From assembly GCA_019695215.1 (NCBI GenBank), contig JAIBAK010000005.1:44107-108106 (forward strand): a stretch of DNA of 64,000 nt, in the 5' to 3' direction. Shown piece by piece: positions 15,093-24,314 of the stretch (positions within the stretch are counted from its first letter, which is position 1; each line of letters opens with the position of its first letter). Below the pieces are notes generated by a model, which worked only from the letters and a program-made list of their open reading frames with translations, was not told the origin of the DNA and made no database searches. The position numbers and the translations under genes are program-made. The stretch comes from Bacteroidia bacterium. GTDB taxonomy: Bacteria; Bacteroidota; Bacteroidia; UKL13-3.

Positions 15093-17066
15093 ATGAAAAT
15101 AATAGTTAAAACAGCAATCAGGATAAGCCTTATGGTTTTAGTGATTGCAGGCTTTTATAGTTGCAAGCCAAAAAAAGCAACCAATGTGGTACAAGGCGAT
15201 GCAGCCAGCAAAGTATACGTTGCTCCGGGTAAACTGGATGAAGTATATATGTTTGCTTCCGGAGGATTTAGCGGACAGGTTGCCGTGTATGGTATTCCTT
15301 CCGGAAGACTTCTTCGTCAGATACCGGTATTTTCTGTTAATCCCGAAAATGCATGGGGTTATTCAGAAGAAACAAAACCTATGCTCAACACCACCAAAGG
15401 GATGATTCCGTGGGATGACAGTCACCACCCGGTTCTTTCAAAAACCGGTGGCAATGACGATGGCAGATGGCTCTTTATTAATGCCAACAACACCCCACGT
15501 ATTGCCCGTATTGACCTTACCACCTTTAAAACAGCCGAAATTATTGAGCTGCCAAATACCGGTGGTAACCACGCTTCTCCTTATTGCACCGAAAATACCG
15601 AGTACGTAGTAGGAGCTTCCCGCTTTAGTGTACCTCCGGATGAAACAGAAGTTGCCATTAACACCTACAAACAAAATTTTAAAGGAGTGGTAAACTTTAT
15701 TAAAGTAGATAAAGAAAGCGGACACATGAATCTGGCATTCCAACTGGATGTTCCGGCTATTGATTATGATTTGGCTCGTGCCGGAAAAGGAGTATCACAC
15801 GGTTGGCTGTTTTTCTCAAGCTATAATTCTGAACAGGCCAATACGCTGCTTGAAGTAAATGCCTCGCAAAAAGACAAGGACTTTATTATGGCCGTAAACT
15901 GGAAAAAAGCCGAAGAATACCTGGCACAGGGAAAAGGGGTAAAAAAACCAGCCAACTACTACCATAATTTATACGATGAGTCAAAACATATGGCTACATC
16001 CGAGCTGATGAAAGAAGTTATGACGCTGGATGCACGAGCACTGAAAGATATTTGTTACTATATGCCATGCCCTAAATCTCCTCACGGATGTGATGTGAGC
16101 CCTACTGGCGAATACATTGTTGCTTCAGGAAAACTGGCTGCAACCATTCCGGTTTTTTCTTATAAGAAAATGATGGCTGCCATTGAAGGAAAGCAATTCG
16201 AAGGAGAGTTTGACGGCATCAGCGTGTTAAAATACGATGCAGTGCTTGCAGGCGAAGTTCAAAAACCGGGTTTAGGACCGCTGCACACCGAATTTGATCA
16301 GAACGGTTTTGCTTATACTTCATTCTTCGTTTCATCTGAAGTAGTAAAATGGAAAGTTGAAACCCGTGAAATAGTTGACCGTATCCCTACCTACTATTCT
16401 ATTGGCCACCTTTGCGCTGTTCAGGGTGATTCAAAACAACCTTTCGGAAAATACTTAGTTGCTTTGAACAAAATTACCAAAGACCGTTACCTCCCTACCG
16501 GACCTGAACTTTGCCAGTCGGCACAGCTGATTGATATTACAGGTGAAAAAATGAAATTGTTACTTGACTTCCCTACTATTGGCGAACCACACTACGCCCA
16601 AATGATTCAGGCAGATTTGCTGATTAAAAACCAGCGTAAAGTGTACAAACTGGAAGAAAATAAACACCCGTATTTTGCAGGCAATGAAAAAGAGGCAAAA
16701 GTTGAACGTAAAGGCAACGAGGTTCACGTGTATATTACAGCCATCCGCTCACACTTTACTCCTGATAATATTGAAGGTGTAAAAGTAGGCGATGATGTTT
16801 ATTTCCATGTTACCAACCTTGAACAGGATTGGGACGTTCCGCACGGTTTCGCAGTAAAAGGTGCAGGCAATTCTGAACTATTGATTATGCCTGGCGAAAC
16901 ACAAACCCTGAAGTGGACTCCGAAAACACCTGGTGTATATCCTATGTATTGTACCGACTTCTGTTCGGCACTCCATCAGGAAATGCAGGGTTATGTAAGG
17001 GTATCGCCCGCAGGTTCATCTACTCCAATGAGCTTCTCGACCGGTAATACGGCAGCAGCTAAATAG
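15093..17066 (+). CDS. nosZ: Nitrous-oxide reductase NosZ, clade II, lipoprotein form
   Basis: A 657-residue enzyme that reduces N2O to N2 in the periplasm. The N-terminal seven-bladed propeller holds the CuZ histidines; recognisable segments are DDGRWLFINANNTPRIARID (about 116-135), GNHASPYC, PCPKSPHGCDVSPTGEY and GPLHTEFD. The C-terminal cupredoxin domain carries the CuA site CTDFCSALHQEM (C620, C624, H628, M631). The signal is Sec-type, not Tat, as in clade II, and ends GFYSC, so the mature enzyme is probably lipid-anchored. It is co-transcribed with the cytochrome from the FNR-type promoter and is followed by a strong hairpin, which would leave the accessory genes at lower expression. Confidence 0.97.
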   Translation: MKIIVKTAIRISLMVLVIAGFYSCKPKKATNVVQGDAASKVYVAPGKLDEVYMFASGGFSGQVAVYGIPSGRLLRQIPVFSVNPENAWGYSEETKPMLNTTKGMIPWDDSHHPVLSKTGGNDDGRWLFINANNTPRIARIDLTTFKTAEIIELPNTGGNHASPYCTENTEYVVGASRFSVPPDETEVAINTYKQNFKGVVNFIKVDKESGHMNLAFQLDVPAIDYDLARAGKGVSHGWLFFSSYNSEQANTLLEVNASQKDKDFIMAVNWKKAEEYLAQGKGVKKPANYYHNLYDESKHMATSELMKEVMTLDARALKDICYYMPCPKSPHGCDVSPTGEYIVASGKLAATIPVFSYKKMMAAIEGKQFEGEFDGISVLKYDAVLAGEVQKPGLGPLHTEFDQNGFAYTSFFVSSEVVKWKVETREIVDRIPTYYSIGHLCAVQGDSKQPFGKYLVALNKITKDRYLPTGPELCQSAQLIDITGEKMKLLLDFPTIGEPHYAQMIQADLLIKNQRKVYKLEENKHPYFAGNEKEAKVERKGNEVHVYITAIRSHFTPDNIEGVKVGDDVYFHVTNLEQDWDVPHGFAVKGAGNSELLIMPGETQTLKWTPKTPGVYPMYCTDFCSALHQEMQGYVRVSPAGSSTPMSFSTGNTAAAK

Positions 17067-17081
17067 CTAATACTGAAAGTC

Positions 17082-17109
17082 AGGGGAGGAACTTCCTCCC
17101 CTTTCTTTT
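17082..17109 (+). terminator. Rho-independent terminator after nosZ
   Basis: Nine-bp stem (17082-17090 with 17094-17102), three-base loop and a T-rich tail (CTTTCTTTTTTC), 16 bp after the nosZ stop. It lies between nosZ and the accessory genes, so it may act as partial terminator. Confidence 0.8.
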
Positions 17110-17120
17110 TTCTTTTACCT

Positions 17121-17149
17121 TTGCATTAGTTGCCGGTTCACCTTATTTG
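17121..17149 (+). promoter_or_regulatory. Possible promoter of the nosB-like/L/D/F/Y genes
   Basis: TTG at 17121-17123, an 18-bp spacer and CTTATTTG at 17142-17149, a weak match to TAnnTTTG, 9 bp before the ATG at 17158. No FNR-type palindrome is seen here. Confidence 0.35.
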
Positions 17150-17157
17150 CTCACATC

Positions 17158-17736
17158 ATGAAATTAAAAACATCTTCCCGTCTTATTGTTTTGCTCTGCG
17201 CCTTAAGCATGAGCGTTGCCTATTTCTCCTCCGTTTGGAAAATTGAACTCGAAGCGCCTCAATATCCCGAAGGATTAAAAATGGAGATTTGGGTAAATGA
17301 TATCAAGGGAGACATCAGTTCAATCAACAACCTTAACCACTATATCGGAATGTCAACCATTCACGTGGAAGACTTTCCCGAATTCAAAATACTTCCCGTT
17401 CTTTTGGCCATTATGATTGCCTGGGGAATTTTAGCCGCAGCACTTAATACCCGCAAAGCATTATTCTCATGGGTACTATTTCTTATTCTTGTAGCCGCAG
17501 TTGCCTCGGTTGATTTCTGGTTGTGGGAGTATAAATATGGTCACAATCTCGATCCTCATGCCGCTATCAAAATCCCCGGCATGTCATACCAGCCTCCGTT
17601 AATTGGATATAAAGAACTGCTCAACTTTCTGGCGGGATCTCTTCCTGATACAGGAGGATATTTTATTATTGTTCCCGCTGTAATTTCAGCAGGCGTCCTG
17701 TGGATGGAACATTTTATTTTCAGTAAAAAAACATGA
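17158..17736 (+). CDS. NosB-like membrane protein of the clade II nos cluster
   Basis: A 192-residue protein with about four transmembrane segments (near 8-26, 78-96, 102-122 and 165-186) and a periplasmic loop with conserved-looking WVNDIKGDISSINNLNHYIGM and DFWLWEYKYGHNLDPHAAI stretches (His and Trp rich). A membrane protein of this kind between nosZ and nosL/nosD is typical of clade II clusters, where it is called NosB; its role is unknown. It lies 4 bp before nosL. Confidence 0.65.
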   Translation: MKLKTSSRLIVLLCALSMSVAYFSSVWKIELEAPQYPEGLKMEIWVNDIKGDISSINNLNHYIGMSTIHVEDFPEFKILPVLLAIMIAWGILAAALNTRKALFSWVLFLILVAAVASVDFWLWEYKYGHNLDPHAAIKIPGMSYQPPLIGYKELLNFLAGSLPDTGGYFIIVPAVISAGVLWMEHFIFSKKT

Positions 17737-17740
17737 CCTT

Positions 17741-18184
17741 ATGAAACAAATACTTTCAGTAATAGCTGCACTTCTTCCCATAGCATTCTTCTCTTCCTGT
17801 TCAGTAAAACCCCTTCCGATTAATTATGGAAAGGATCAGTGTCATCTCTGTAAAATGACTATCATGGATACAAAATTCGGGGCTGAATTGGTAACTGCAA
17901 AAGGAAAAGTTTTTTACTTTGACTCGGACGAATGCATGATTGGATACCTCAAAAAAAATACGACTACCGACAGCACTTACAGTTTTATGCTGGTTACCGA
18001 TTATGCGAATCCCGGAACTTTAACGGATGCAAAAAGTGCTTTTTACCTTCACGGAGATAATGTTCAAAGCCCAATGGGCGGAAATGTTGCTTCGTTTGCG
18101 AAAGAAGAAGATGCGAAAAAATTGCAGAGCACATTGGGCGGAGATATCATTCACTGGAGTTCCATTTTTGCCGTTATCCATTAA
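17741..18184 (+). CDS. nosL: NosL copper chaperone lipoprotein
   Basis: A 147-residue outer- or inner-membrane lipoprotein (signal ending FFSSC, lipidated Cys20) of the NosL/NosD-associated family that supplies Cu(I) for the CuZ site of NosZ. The metal-binding segment CHLCKMTIMDTKFGAEL (residues 34-50) and the FDSDECMIGYL motif are intact. It follows the NosB-like gene by 4 bp and precedes nosD by 10 bp. Confidence 0.92.
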   Translation: MKQILSVIAALLPIAFFSSCSVKPLPINYGKDQCHLCKMTIMDTKFGAELVTAKGKVFYFDSDECMIGYLKKNTTTDSTYSFMLVTDYANPGTLTDAKSAFYLHGDNVQSPMGGNVASFAKEEDAKKLQSTLGGDIIHWSSIFAVIH

Positions 18185-18194
18185 ATCTGCCGGC

Positions 18195-19436
18195 ATGTTC
18201 AGGTTGTCACTACTCACTTTTCTCTCTGCATTATTAGTTTGGTCCCCACTGGGAGCAAAAACCATAGATGTGGGCGCAACATACACCCATAAACACCCTG
18301 CGCAGGCCATTGCTTCGGCAAATAACGGAGATGTAATTATACTTCACAAAGGAACCTATGTTGTGAAAAATCTGCTCATCAATAAATCAATTATACTAAA
18401 AGGAGAGAATCAGCCGGTGCTTGATGCCCAAATGAAAGATTTTGGCATTACCATCACTGCCTCCAAGGTAACCGTTGATGGTATTACTATTAAAAATTCG
18501 GCCAGAGCGAGCATGACCGATTATGCCGGCATACAGGCAATCAAAGCCAGCCACCTCACCTTAAAAAATAATATTCTTATCAATACCTATTTTGGATTAC
18601 ACCTGGCGGGTATTGATTCATCTCTTATAGAAAACAATACCCTTACCGGCAATGCTCCCGATGATGCACGTTCGGGAAACGGAATTCATCTTTGGCAGTG
18701 CAACGCCATCAGCATACGAAAAAATAAAATAAGCGGACATCGGGACGGTATCTATTTTGAGTTTGCCCGCTTTTGCCATATTTCGCAAAACATCAGCGAA
18801 AAAAATTTCAGATACGGACTTCATTTTATGTTTTCAGACAACGATATCTACACCAATAATATTTTCAGAAACAACGGAACAGGTGTGGCAGTGATGTACA
18901 CTAAAGGTATCCGAATGACAGGAAACATTTTTGCTGACAACTGGGGAAGTTCGGCCTATGGAATATTATTAAAAGATATAGGAGACAGTTATATCACCGG
19001 AAATACATTTATAAACAATACTGTCGGGATATTTATGGAAGGGTCGTCCCGTATTAATGTTACGGGAAATTCATTTCAAAACAACGGATGGGCTCTGAAA
19101 CTGCTGGCCAATTGTGCACAGGATACTTTCATCAGAAATAAATTTAACGGAAACACCTTTGATGTATCAACCAATGGTACCGTTACGCTCAATTATTTTA
19201 AACACAATTACTGGGATAAATATACCGGATATGACCTGAACAGAGACGGCATTGGCGATATACCCTACAGGCCTGTAAGTTTATATGCCACCATTATTGA
19301 ACAAATGCCTTATGCGGTGATGCTTTTGCGCAGTTTTGCGGTAGACTTACTGGATAAAGCGGAAAAAAATATACCTTCACTTACACCAGACCAGCTAAAA
19401 GACGATTCTCCATTAATGAAATCACCTGTGCAATGA
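18195..19436 (+). CDS. nosD: NosD periplasmic copper-maturation protein
   Basis: A 413-residue exported right-handed beta-helix protein. The signal peptide is residues 1-22 (MFRLSLLTFLSALLVWSPLGAK). The body is a run of parallel beta-helix (CASH) repeats with Asn ladders such as ITGNTFINNTVGIFM and VTGNSFQNNGWALKL, ending with NYWDKYTGYDLNRDGIGDIPY, the NosD signature. It acts with the NosFY transporter in building the copper sites of NosZ. The ATG at 18195 is set by the signal peptide; the frame stays open upstream across nosL. It overlaps nosF by four bases. Confidence 0.93.
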   Translation: MFRLSLLTFLSALLVWSPLGAKTIDVGATYTHKHPAQAIASANNGDVIILHKGTYVVKNLLINKSIILKGENQPVLDAQMKDFGITITASKVTVDGITIKNSARASMTDYAGIQAIKASHLTLKNNILINTYFGLHLAGIDSSLIENNTLTGNAPDDARSGNGIHLWQCNAISIRKNKISGHRDGIYFEFARFCHISQNISEKNFRYGLHFMFSDNDIYTNNIFRNNGTGVAVMYTKGIRMTGNIFADNWGSSAYGILLKDIGDSYITGNTFINNTVGIFMEGSSRINVTGNSFQNNGWALKLLANCAQDTFIRNKFNGNTFDVSTNGTVTLNYFKHNYWDKYTGYDLNRDGIGDIPYRPVSLYATIIEQMPYAVMLLRSFAVDLLDKAEKNIPSLTPDQLKDDSPLMKSPVQ

Positions 19437-20146
19437 TTGAAGTAAAAGCGCTTACAAAAAATTTTGGTAAACTCCGGGTACTAAAGGGAGTGAATATTTC
19501 CTTTCACAAAGGAGAAGTGGTATCGGTAATCGGTCCAAACGGTTCGGGTAAAACTACCTTAATCAAATCTATTCTTGGAATGGTGATTCCGGATTCGGGC
19601 GAGATACTGCTTGACGGAAAATCAATTAACGGGCAATGGAAATACAGATCCAAAATTGGATATATGCCGCAAATTGGCCGCTACCCCGATAATATGAAAA
19701 TCGGTCAGGTATTTTCGATGATGCGTGACTTAAGGACAGATGCAACCGCTCCTGATGAATCGGTACTTAATTCATATAAATTACCTTCGCTGTTTGATAA
19801 AACCATGCGCACCCTTTCCGGAGGAACCCGCCAAAAGGTGAGCGCAGCTTTAGCTTTTTTGTTTAACCCCGACATATTAATTCTTGACGAACCCACTGCA
19901 GGATTAGACCCGCTGGCTTCGGAAATTCTGAAACAACATATTTTAGAAGCAAAATCACAGGGCAAATGCATTCTCATCACCTCGCATATTATGAGCGAAG
20001 TGGATGAACTGGCCGACCGTATTGTGTACATGATGGATGGCGAGGTAGCCTTTGATAAAACCATTAAACAAATAAAAGAAGAAACGGGAGAAGAACGATT
20101 GGGCAGAGCCATTGCCAACCTTATGAAAACAGAACACCATGCTTAA
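19433..20146 (+). CDS. nosF: NosF ABC-transporter ATPase
   Basis: A 237-residue ATP-binding subunit. Walker A is GPNGSGKTT (about 35-43), the signature motif LSGGTRQK (about 125), Walker B ILILDEPTAGLDP (about 145) and the switch His is in TSHIMSEVD. It works with NosY and NosD in copper-site assembly, probably exporting a sulfur species. Overlaps nosD by four bases and nosY by eight. Confidence 0.93.
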   Translation: MIEVKALTKNFGKLRVLKGVNISFHKGEVVSVIGPNGSGKTTLIKSILGMVIPDSGEILLDGKSINGQWKYRSKIGYMPQIGRYPDNMKIGQVFSMMRDLRTDATAPDESVLNSYKLPSLFDKTMRTLSGGTRQKVSAALAFLFNPDILILDEPTAGLDPLASEILKQHILEAKSQGKCILITSHIMSEVDELADRIVYMMDGEVAFDKTIKQIKEETGEERLGRAIANLMKTEHHA

Positions 20147-20906
20147 AGTAACCAAATACGTAATTTATGATATAGTACGCAACCGGGTGCTGATTGCCTA
20201 CACCCTTTTCCTGTTGCTTATTGCTACTTCCCTGTTCAATATGGAAGAAGACCCTTCAAAAGCCATTATCAGTTTAATGAGCATTGTGATGATCATGGTA
20301 CCGCTTATCAGCATTGTATTTGCCACCACCTATTTTTTTAATTCGTATGAGTTTATAGAATTGCTGGTTGCCCAGCCGTTAAAACGCAGCACCATCTTAC
20401 TGGGCGAATATATTGGTGTGGCCCTTTCGCTTTCTTTTGCCTTTTTAGCCGGAATAGGTATTCCCATTCTTCTGTTTGATGCCACAGCCACCGGATTTGT
20501 ACTTATTCTGTCGGGCACGCTGCTTACATTGGTATTTATTTCACTGGCATTTCTTTCATCGGTAATTACACGGGATAAGGCAAAGGGAATTGGCACCTCA
20601 CTTATGCTCTGGTTTTATTTCTCTATTATTTACGATGCGCTCATCCTTATGCTGCTTTTTACGTTCAGCGATTATCCGCTTGAACAAGCCATGATTCCCA
20701 TAGCTTCACTTAACCCGATTGACTTGGGACGGATAGTGATTATGCTAAAATTAGACATTTCGGCCCTGATGGGATATACAGGGGCTTTGTTCAAGAACTT
20801 TTTCGGCAATGCCATGGGAATATTTTACACCTGCGGCATCATGTTTATTTGGATTATTGTACCTTTGCTTTGCTCAATTAAAGTTTTTAACGGTAAAAAT
20901 CTTTAA
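20139..20906 (+). CDS. nosY: NosY ABC-transporter permease
   Basis: A 255-residue polytopic membrane protein with about six helices, of the ABC-2 permease type that forms the membrane part of the NosFY transporter. The VYFNSYEFIELLVAQPLKR-like cytoplasmic coupling loop (residues about 63-82 here, FFNSYEFIELLVAQPLKR) is typical. Starts eight bases before the end of nosF; its stop TAA shares one base with the next ATG. Confidence 0.92.
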   Translation: MLKVTKYVIYDIVRNRVLIAYTLFLLLIATSLFNMEEDPSKAIISLMSIVMIMVPLISIVFATTYFFNSYEFIELLVAQPLKRSTILLGEYIGVALSLSFAFLAGIGIPILLFDATATGFVLILSGTLLTLVFISLAFLSSVITRDKAKGIGTSLMLWFYFSIIYDALILMLLFTFSDYPLEQAMIPIASLNPIDLGRIVIMLKLDISALMGYTGALFKNFFGNAMGIFYTCGIMFIWIIVPLLCSIKVFNGKNL

Positions 20907-21271
20907 TGAAACAAAGTATTTCCATATTGCTCCTTCTGGCCATTTTCTGGCAAATAACAGGGCGCCTGCACACTATTTTATTGTTTAATCTGAATCAGGA
21001 AACTATTGCCAGAACACTTTGCGAAAACAAAAACCGTCCGGCAAAAAAATGCCATGGTAAATGTGTACTTGCAAAAGCCATAAAGAAAGAAAACGAACGC
21101 GAGCAAAAACAATCATCGGTATCAAAAGAGCAGAACGAAATACTGGCCTGCGAAACAACAGATGAAAAAACAATTTACTTTTCCTCTGTTCAGTTAAGCT
21201 ACCCTCCCGTGCTCGCATCACCTGCCCGCGGACATTTGCATTCTCTTATACATCCCCCTTCTCTCAGTTAA
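20906..21271 (+). CDS. Small Cys-rich exported protein, possible copper handling
   Basis: A 121-residue protein with an N-terminal hydrophobic segment (residues 4-27) and the motif LCENKNRPAKKCHGKCVLAKAI (residues 38-59 in two parts: LCENKNRPAK, KCHGKCVLAKAI). Proteins with this C...CxGxC arrangement are common in Bacteroidota beside TonB receptors and metal genes, but have no assigned function. The tail is Glu/Lys/Gln-rich with one more Cys. It overlaps nosY by one base (TAATG), so it belongs to the nos operon and may sense or bind copper. Confidence 0.6.
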   Translation: MKQSISILLLLAIFWQITGRLHTILLFNLNQETIARTLCENKNRPAKKCHGKCVLAKAIKKENEREQKQSSVSKEQNEILACETTDEKTIYFSSVQLSYPPVLASPARGHLHSLIHPPSLS

Positions 21272-21294
21272 GTTAACCACAAAATCTTCCCTAA

Positions 21295-21312
21295 TCAGAT
21301 GAAAAAATCTGA
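21295..21312. repeat. 18-bp inverted repeat before the copper uptake genes
   Basis: TCAGAT-GAAAAA-ATCTGA, perfect 6-bp arms, 23 bp after the previous stop. It could be a weak terminator (followed by CATTTATTTT) or an operator; its centre is 30.5 bp from a TATTTTAC sequence at 21334. Confidence 0.45.
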
Positions 21313-21360
21313 CATTTATTTTGGCCCATTTTCTATTTTACAACTTAACAATTTATTGAG

Positions 21361-22215
21361 ATGAAATTTTTTAATACCCGTTTTGCTTATATAGCATTTG
21401 CCCTATTGTCTTTTTTTATTTTTGCAAACACCTCCTGCAAAAAAGATGAAAAAACCATCAATCCAAATCCGGTTGACCCGTATCCCATTCCGTCTAACCT
21501 GAAATTAATAGGTGAAACTTTTGCCTCGGGCGCAGCTGCTAAAGTAAAAGTATATGCCGAAAAAGATTTGTTTGCCGGTTACAATAAACTTTATGTAGCT
21601 CTTTTTGATTCGCTCACCGGGGTGCGTATTACCGGTGCACATGTGTATTTTGAGCCTGTAATGAGTATGGGAAGTGCAAGCCACGGTTGTCCGGTTGAAA
21701 ATGCAGGTCCTAATTCGGTGAACGGATTATTTAAGGGTGCTGTTATTTTTACTATGGCATCGGGCACAGGCGCCACCTGGACACTTGGCCTGCATGTACA
21801 CAACCACCTCAATGATTTGGATGGCGAAGGAGAAATAAGCATCAATGTGGTCAACCCGGCCGATGTACAGGTTAAAGTGCGCACCGCTCTGAATGATGGT
21901 AAACAACTTATTTTAACAATTATTGAACCGGCCTCTCCAAAAGTTGGGGTGAACGATTTTATCATGGCCGTTCATAAATTAAATACTTCCACAAACGAGT
22001 ATGATACCATTTCAGGATGCACTGTTCAAATAGAACCTTTAATGCCGAGTATGGGCCACGGATCGCCAAACAATGTGAACCCGGTGTACACAGGCAATGG
22101 CCATTATGCCGGAAAGGTTAATTTTACGATGAGCGGTTTGTGGCAGGTAAATTTAAAAATTATGGAGGGTGCTGCTGCTGTTGACACCACAGCCTCCTTT
22201 AACTTTAATCCGTAA
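21361..22215 (+). CDS. Two-domain lipoprotein, probable periplasmic metal-associated protein
   Basis: A 284-residue lipoprotein (lipidated Cys26). It contains two related domains of about 110 residues: the first has HVYFEPVMSMGSASHGCPVE, the second CTVQIEPLMPSMGHGSPNN, each followed by an F..A.V.FTM strand (FKGAVIFTMASG, YAGKVNFTMSG). The repeated Met/His/Ser-rich loop looks like a copper site and resembles YtkA/FixH-like domains. It sits 2 bp before the copper-type TonB receptor gene, so I infer a role in copper transfer. Confidence 0.65.
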   Translation: MKFFNTRFAYIAFALLSFFIFANTSCKKDEKTINPNPVDPYPIPSNLKLIGETFASGAAAKVKVYAEKDLFAGYNKLYVALFDSLTGVRITGAHVYFEPVMSMGSASHGCPVENAGPNSVNGLFKGAVIFTMASGTGATWTLGLHVHNHLNDLDGEGEISINVVNPADVQVKVRTALNDGKQLILTIIEPASPKVGVNDFIMAVHKLNTSTNEYDTISGCTVQIEPLMPSMGHGSPNNVNPVYTGNGHYAGKVNFTMSGLWQVNLKIMEGAAAVDTTASFNFNP

Positions 22216-22217
22216 CC

Positions 22218-24230
22218 TTGAAAAAAATAGTATTCCTATTCCTGATTGTTTTTTTCATACCCAGCGTTCATGCTCAAACCACCCCTGCCGATACCATTAC
22301 CAAAAGCGGTGAACTGAAAGAAGTGGTGGTATGCGACAAACACGAACAGGAAGAGGAACTTTTTAATTTTCATAAAAGCAATAAGTCGAATACTACCGAA
22401 GATATTCTGGCTCGTATGCCCGGAGTATTTTTAATTCGCAGAGGCAGCTATGGCATGGAACCCATGCTGCGCGGCTACTCGGCCGGGCAAATGAATCTCA
22501 CTCTTGACGGGATGAAAATTGTGGGCGCATGCACCGACAAAATGGACCCCGTTACCATTTACGTTGAACCGGTGAACCTGCAGGGCCTGCAGGTTTCTAC
22601 CGGTGTATCGGGTGCCGGAATGGGATCGTCATTGGGAGGAGGTATGAACATGACTTTGAAAGAGGCGGAGTTTTTATGCAGCCCCCGACCCTTTACCGGA
22701 TTCTCGAGCAGCTTCGCTACCGTAAACCACGGCACCACCAACAGTGCCTTTTTTAATGCAAGCAATTCACGCGTTGCGTGGCGGGTGAGTGGTGTGTACC
22801 GTTTTGCGCAAAATTACCGCACCGCATCGCTGGTCAGTATTCCTCACTCGGGTTATGAAAAAGCCAATGTATCCACTTCCCTTGTATACAAACTCTCGGA
22901 AAACAGCATTCTCAAAGCCGATTACCTTAATGATATGGGCTGGAATATCGGCTTCCCGGCACTCACCATGGATGTGGGTTTTGCCCGTGCCGATATTGCT
23001 TCGGTTTCGCATCGCTACCTGAACGCAAAAAGTAAAATTTCGAAAGTATATTCCAAACTTTACTTAAACCGCATTAACCACCGCATGGATGATACCCACC
23101 GGCAAAATATACCCATGCATATGGATATGCCGGGTAAAAGTCAAACAATGGGCTATTACAGCGAACTGGGACTTAAAACCAGAGGAAGGCATCATGTAAG
23201 CGGGCGGGCTGATTTTTACCACAGCCAGACAAAGGCAGACATGACCATGTATCCGTTTAATGAACCCATCATGTATTTACAAACGCTGCCTGATAATTAC
23301 CGGATAAATGCAGGTGTGTTTGCGAAAGACGAACTCACTATTGACTCTACCCAGCGAATTATTATGAGTGTGCGCCTCGACCGAAACCTGAGTGTGATGG
23401 ACAGCAAAACCGGTAATCTGCAATGGTCAGTTTTTGGTGCGTTCCCGACACAACGCGTTTTTTTCACAAAAAATATTCAGGCTGCCTGGTGCAAGGCTGT
23501 TGGCAAAAACTGGTTTACTCAATTAAGTACGGGTTATGCCGAGCGCGTGCCTACCCCCAACGAATTGTATGGATACTATCTGTACAACCGGCTTGATAAT
23601 TTTGATTACCTCGGGAACATGCTCATTAAAACCGAACAGGCCTGGCAGGGCGAGTGGACATGGAATTATACCAAAGCCAGAACCATGGTGAGCCTTACAG
23701 GGTATTACCACCATATCAACCGGTATATTCTGGGGCAAATTGATTCGGGTTACAGCCCTATGACCTTCGGAGCACGGGGAGTGAAAGCGTATTTCAATAT
23801 TCCGCATGCTACTATTACGGGGGCCGATTTTACCATTAACAACCCCATAACAAAAAGACTTGACCATATAAGTACCATTAAACTGGTGATTGGCTCCACC
23901 AGCCTTCATACACCGTTGCCGCAAATTCCACCGCTTAAATGCCTTCATGTGCTGCGTTACAAAATACGGAAGTGGCTGTTTCAGGGCGAGGCCGACTGGT
24001 CATTGCCACAATACCGGAACAATAAGCAATTTGGAGAACCGCAAACACCCTTTTATATGGTTTTTAACCTGCGCACAGGCTATAAATTTAATTCCGGCTC
24101 TCATGCGGTGCAATTCGGAATTTCAGTAGAGAATATTACCGACAGACGCTACCGCGAACACCTCGATTTTAACATTATTCCAAGACCGGGGCGCAATGTG
24201 GTGGTCAATCTGAGTTACGCATTTCATTGA
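22218..24230 (+). CDS. TonB-dependent copper receptor, NosA/OprC-like
   Basis: A 670-residue outer-membrane beta-barrel. Signal peptide 1-19, then a plug domain with TTEDILARMPGVFLIRRGSYG and LRGYSAGQMNLTLDGMKI, and a C-terminal barrel ending GRNVVVNLSYAFH. The plug has GACTDKMDP (C105, M109), the CxxxM copper site characteristic of OprC/NosA, and the protein is rich in Met and His (for example MHMDMPGKSQTM). It should import copper, needed for NosZ. The start is TTG at 22218; no ATG fits the signal peptide. It forms a pair with the preceding lipoprotein gene. Confidence 0.85.
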   Translation: MKKIVFLFLIVFFIPSVHAQTTPADTITKSGELKEVVVCDKHEQEEELFNFHKSNKSNTTEDILARMPGVFLIRRGSYGMEPMLRGYSAGQMNLTLDGMKIVGACTDKMDPVTIYVEPVNLQGLQVSTGVSGAGMGSSLGGGMNMTLKEAEFLCSPRPFTGFSSSFATVNHGTTNSAFFNASNSRVAWRVSGVYRFAQNYRTASLVSIPHSGYEKANVSTSLVYKLSENSILKADYLNDMGWNIGFPALTMDVGFARADIASVSHRYLNAKSKISKVYSKLYLNRINHRMDDTHRQNIPMHMDMPGKSQTMGYYSELGLKTRGRHHVSGRADFYHSQTKADMTMYPFNEPIMYLQTLPDNYRINAGVFAKDELTIDSTQRIIMSVRLDRNLSVMDSKTGNLQWSVFGAFPTQRVFFTKNIQAAWCKAVGKNWFTQLSTGYAERVPTPNELYGYYLYNRLDNFDYLGNMLIKTEQAWQGEWTWNYTKARTMVSLTGYYHHINRYILGQIDSGYSPMTFGARGVKAYFNIPHATITGADFTINNPITKRLDHISTIKLVIGSTSLHTPLPQIPPLKCLHVLRYKIRKWLFQGEADWSLPQYRNNKQFGEPQTPFYMVFNLRTGYKFNSGSHAVQFGISVENITDRRYREHLDFNIIPRPGRNVVVNLSYAFH

Positions 24231-24261
24231 GAAAAGTCTGCTTATTTGTTGACTTAAATCA
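24228..24261. promoter_or_regulatory. FNR-type operator plus degenerate partner, fasciclin gene
   Basis: TGACTTAAATCA at 24250-24261 (within TTGACTTAAATCAA). Exactly 22 bp upstream is TGAGAAAAGTCT (24228-24239), which keeps TGA and TC and overlaps the stop codon of the receptor gene. Confidence 0.65.
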
Positions 24262-24284
24262 ATTTTCACGATAACCCGGTGGTT

Positions 24285-24292
24285 TAATTTTG
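24285..24292 (+). promoter_or_regulatory. -7 box of the fasciclin gene
   Basis: TAATTTTG, 29.5 bp from the centre of the palindrome at 24250-24261, 22 bp before the ATG. Confidence 0.75.
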
Positions 24293-24314
24293 AACTCAAT
24301 AAAGCCAACGTAAA

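Noticed and set aside
18027..18194. Longer NosD start within nosL
   Set aside because: The upstream extension overlaps nosL by more than 150 bp, has no signal peptide and lacks similarity; the ATG at 18195 gives a proper signal peptide.
21295..21334. Seventh FNR-type site before the copper lipoprotein gene
   Set aside because: The inverted repeat TCAGAT-N6-ATCTGA has different half-sites and spacing (N6, not N4); the box at 21334 is a poor match.
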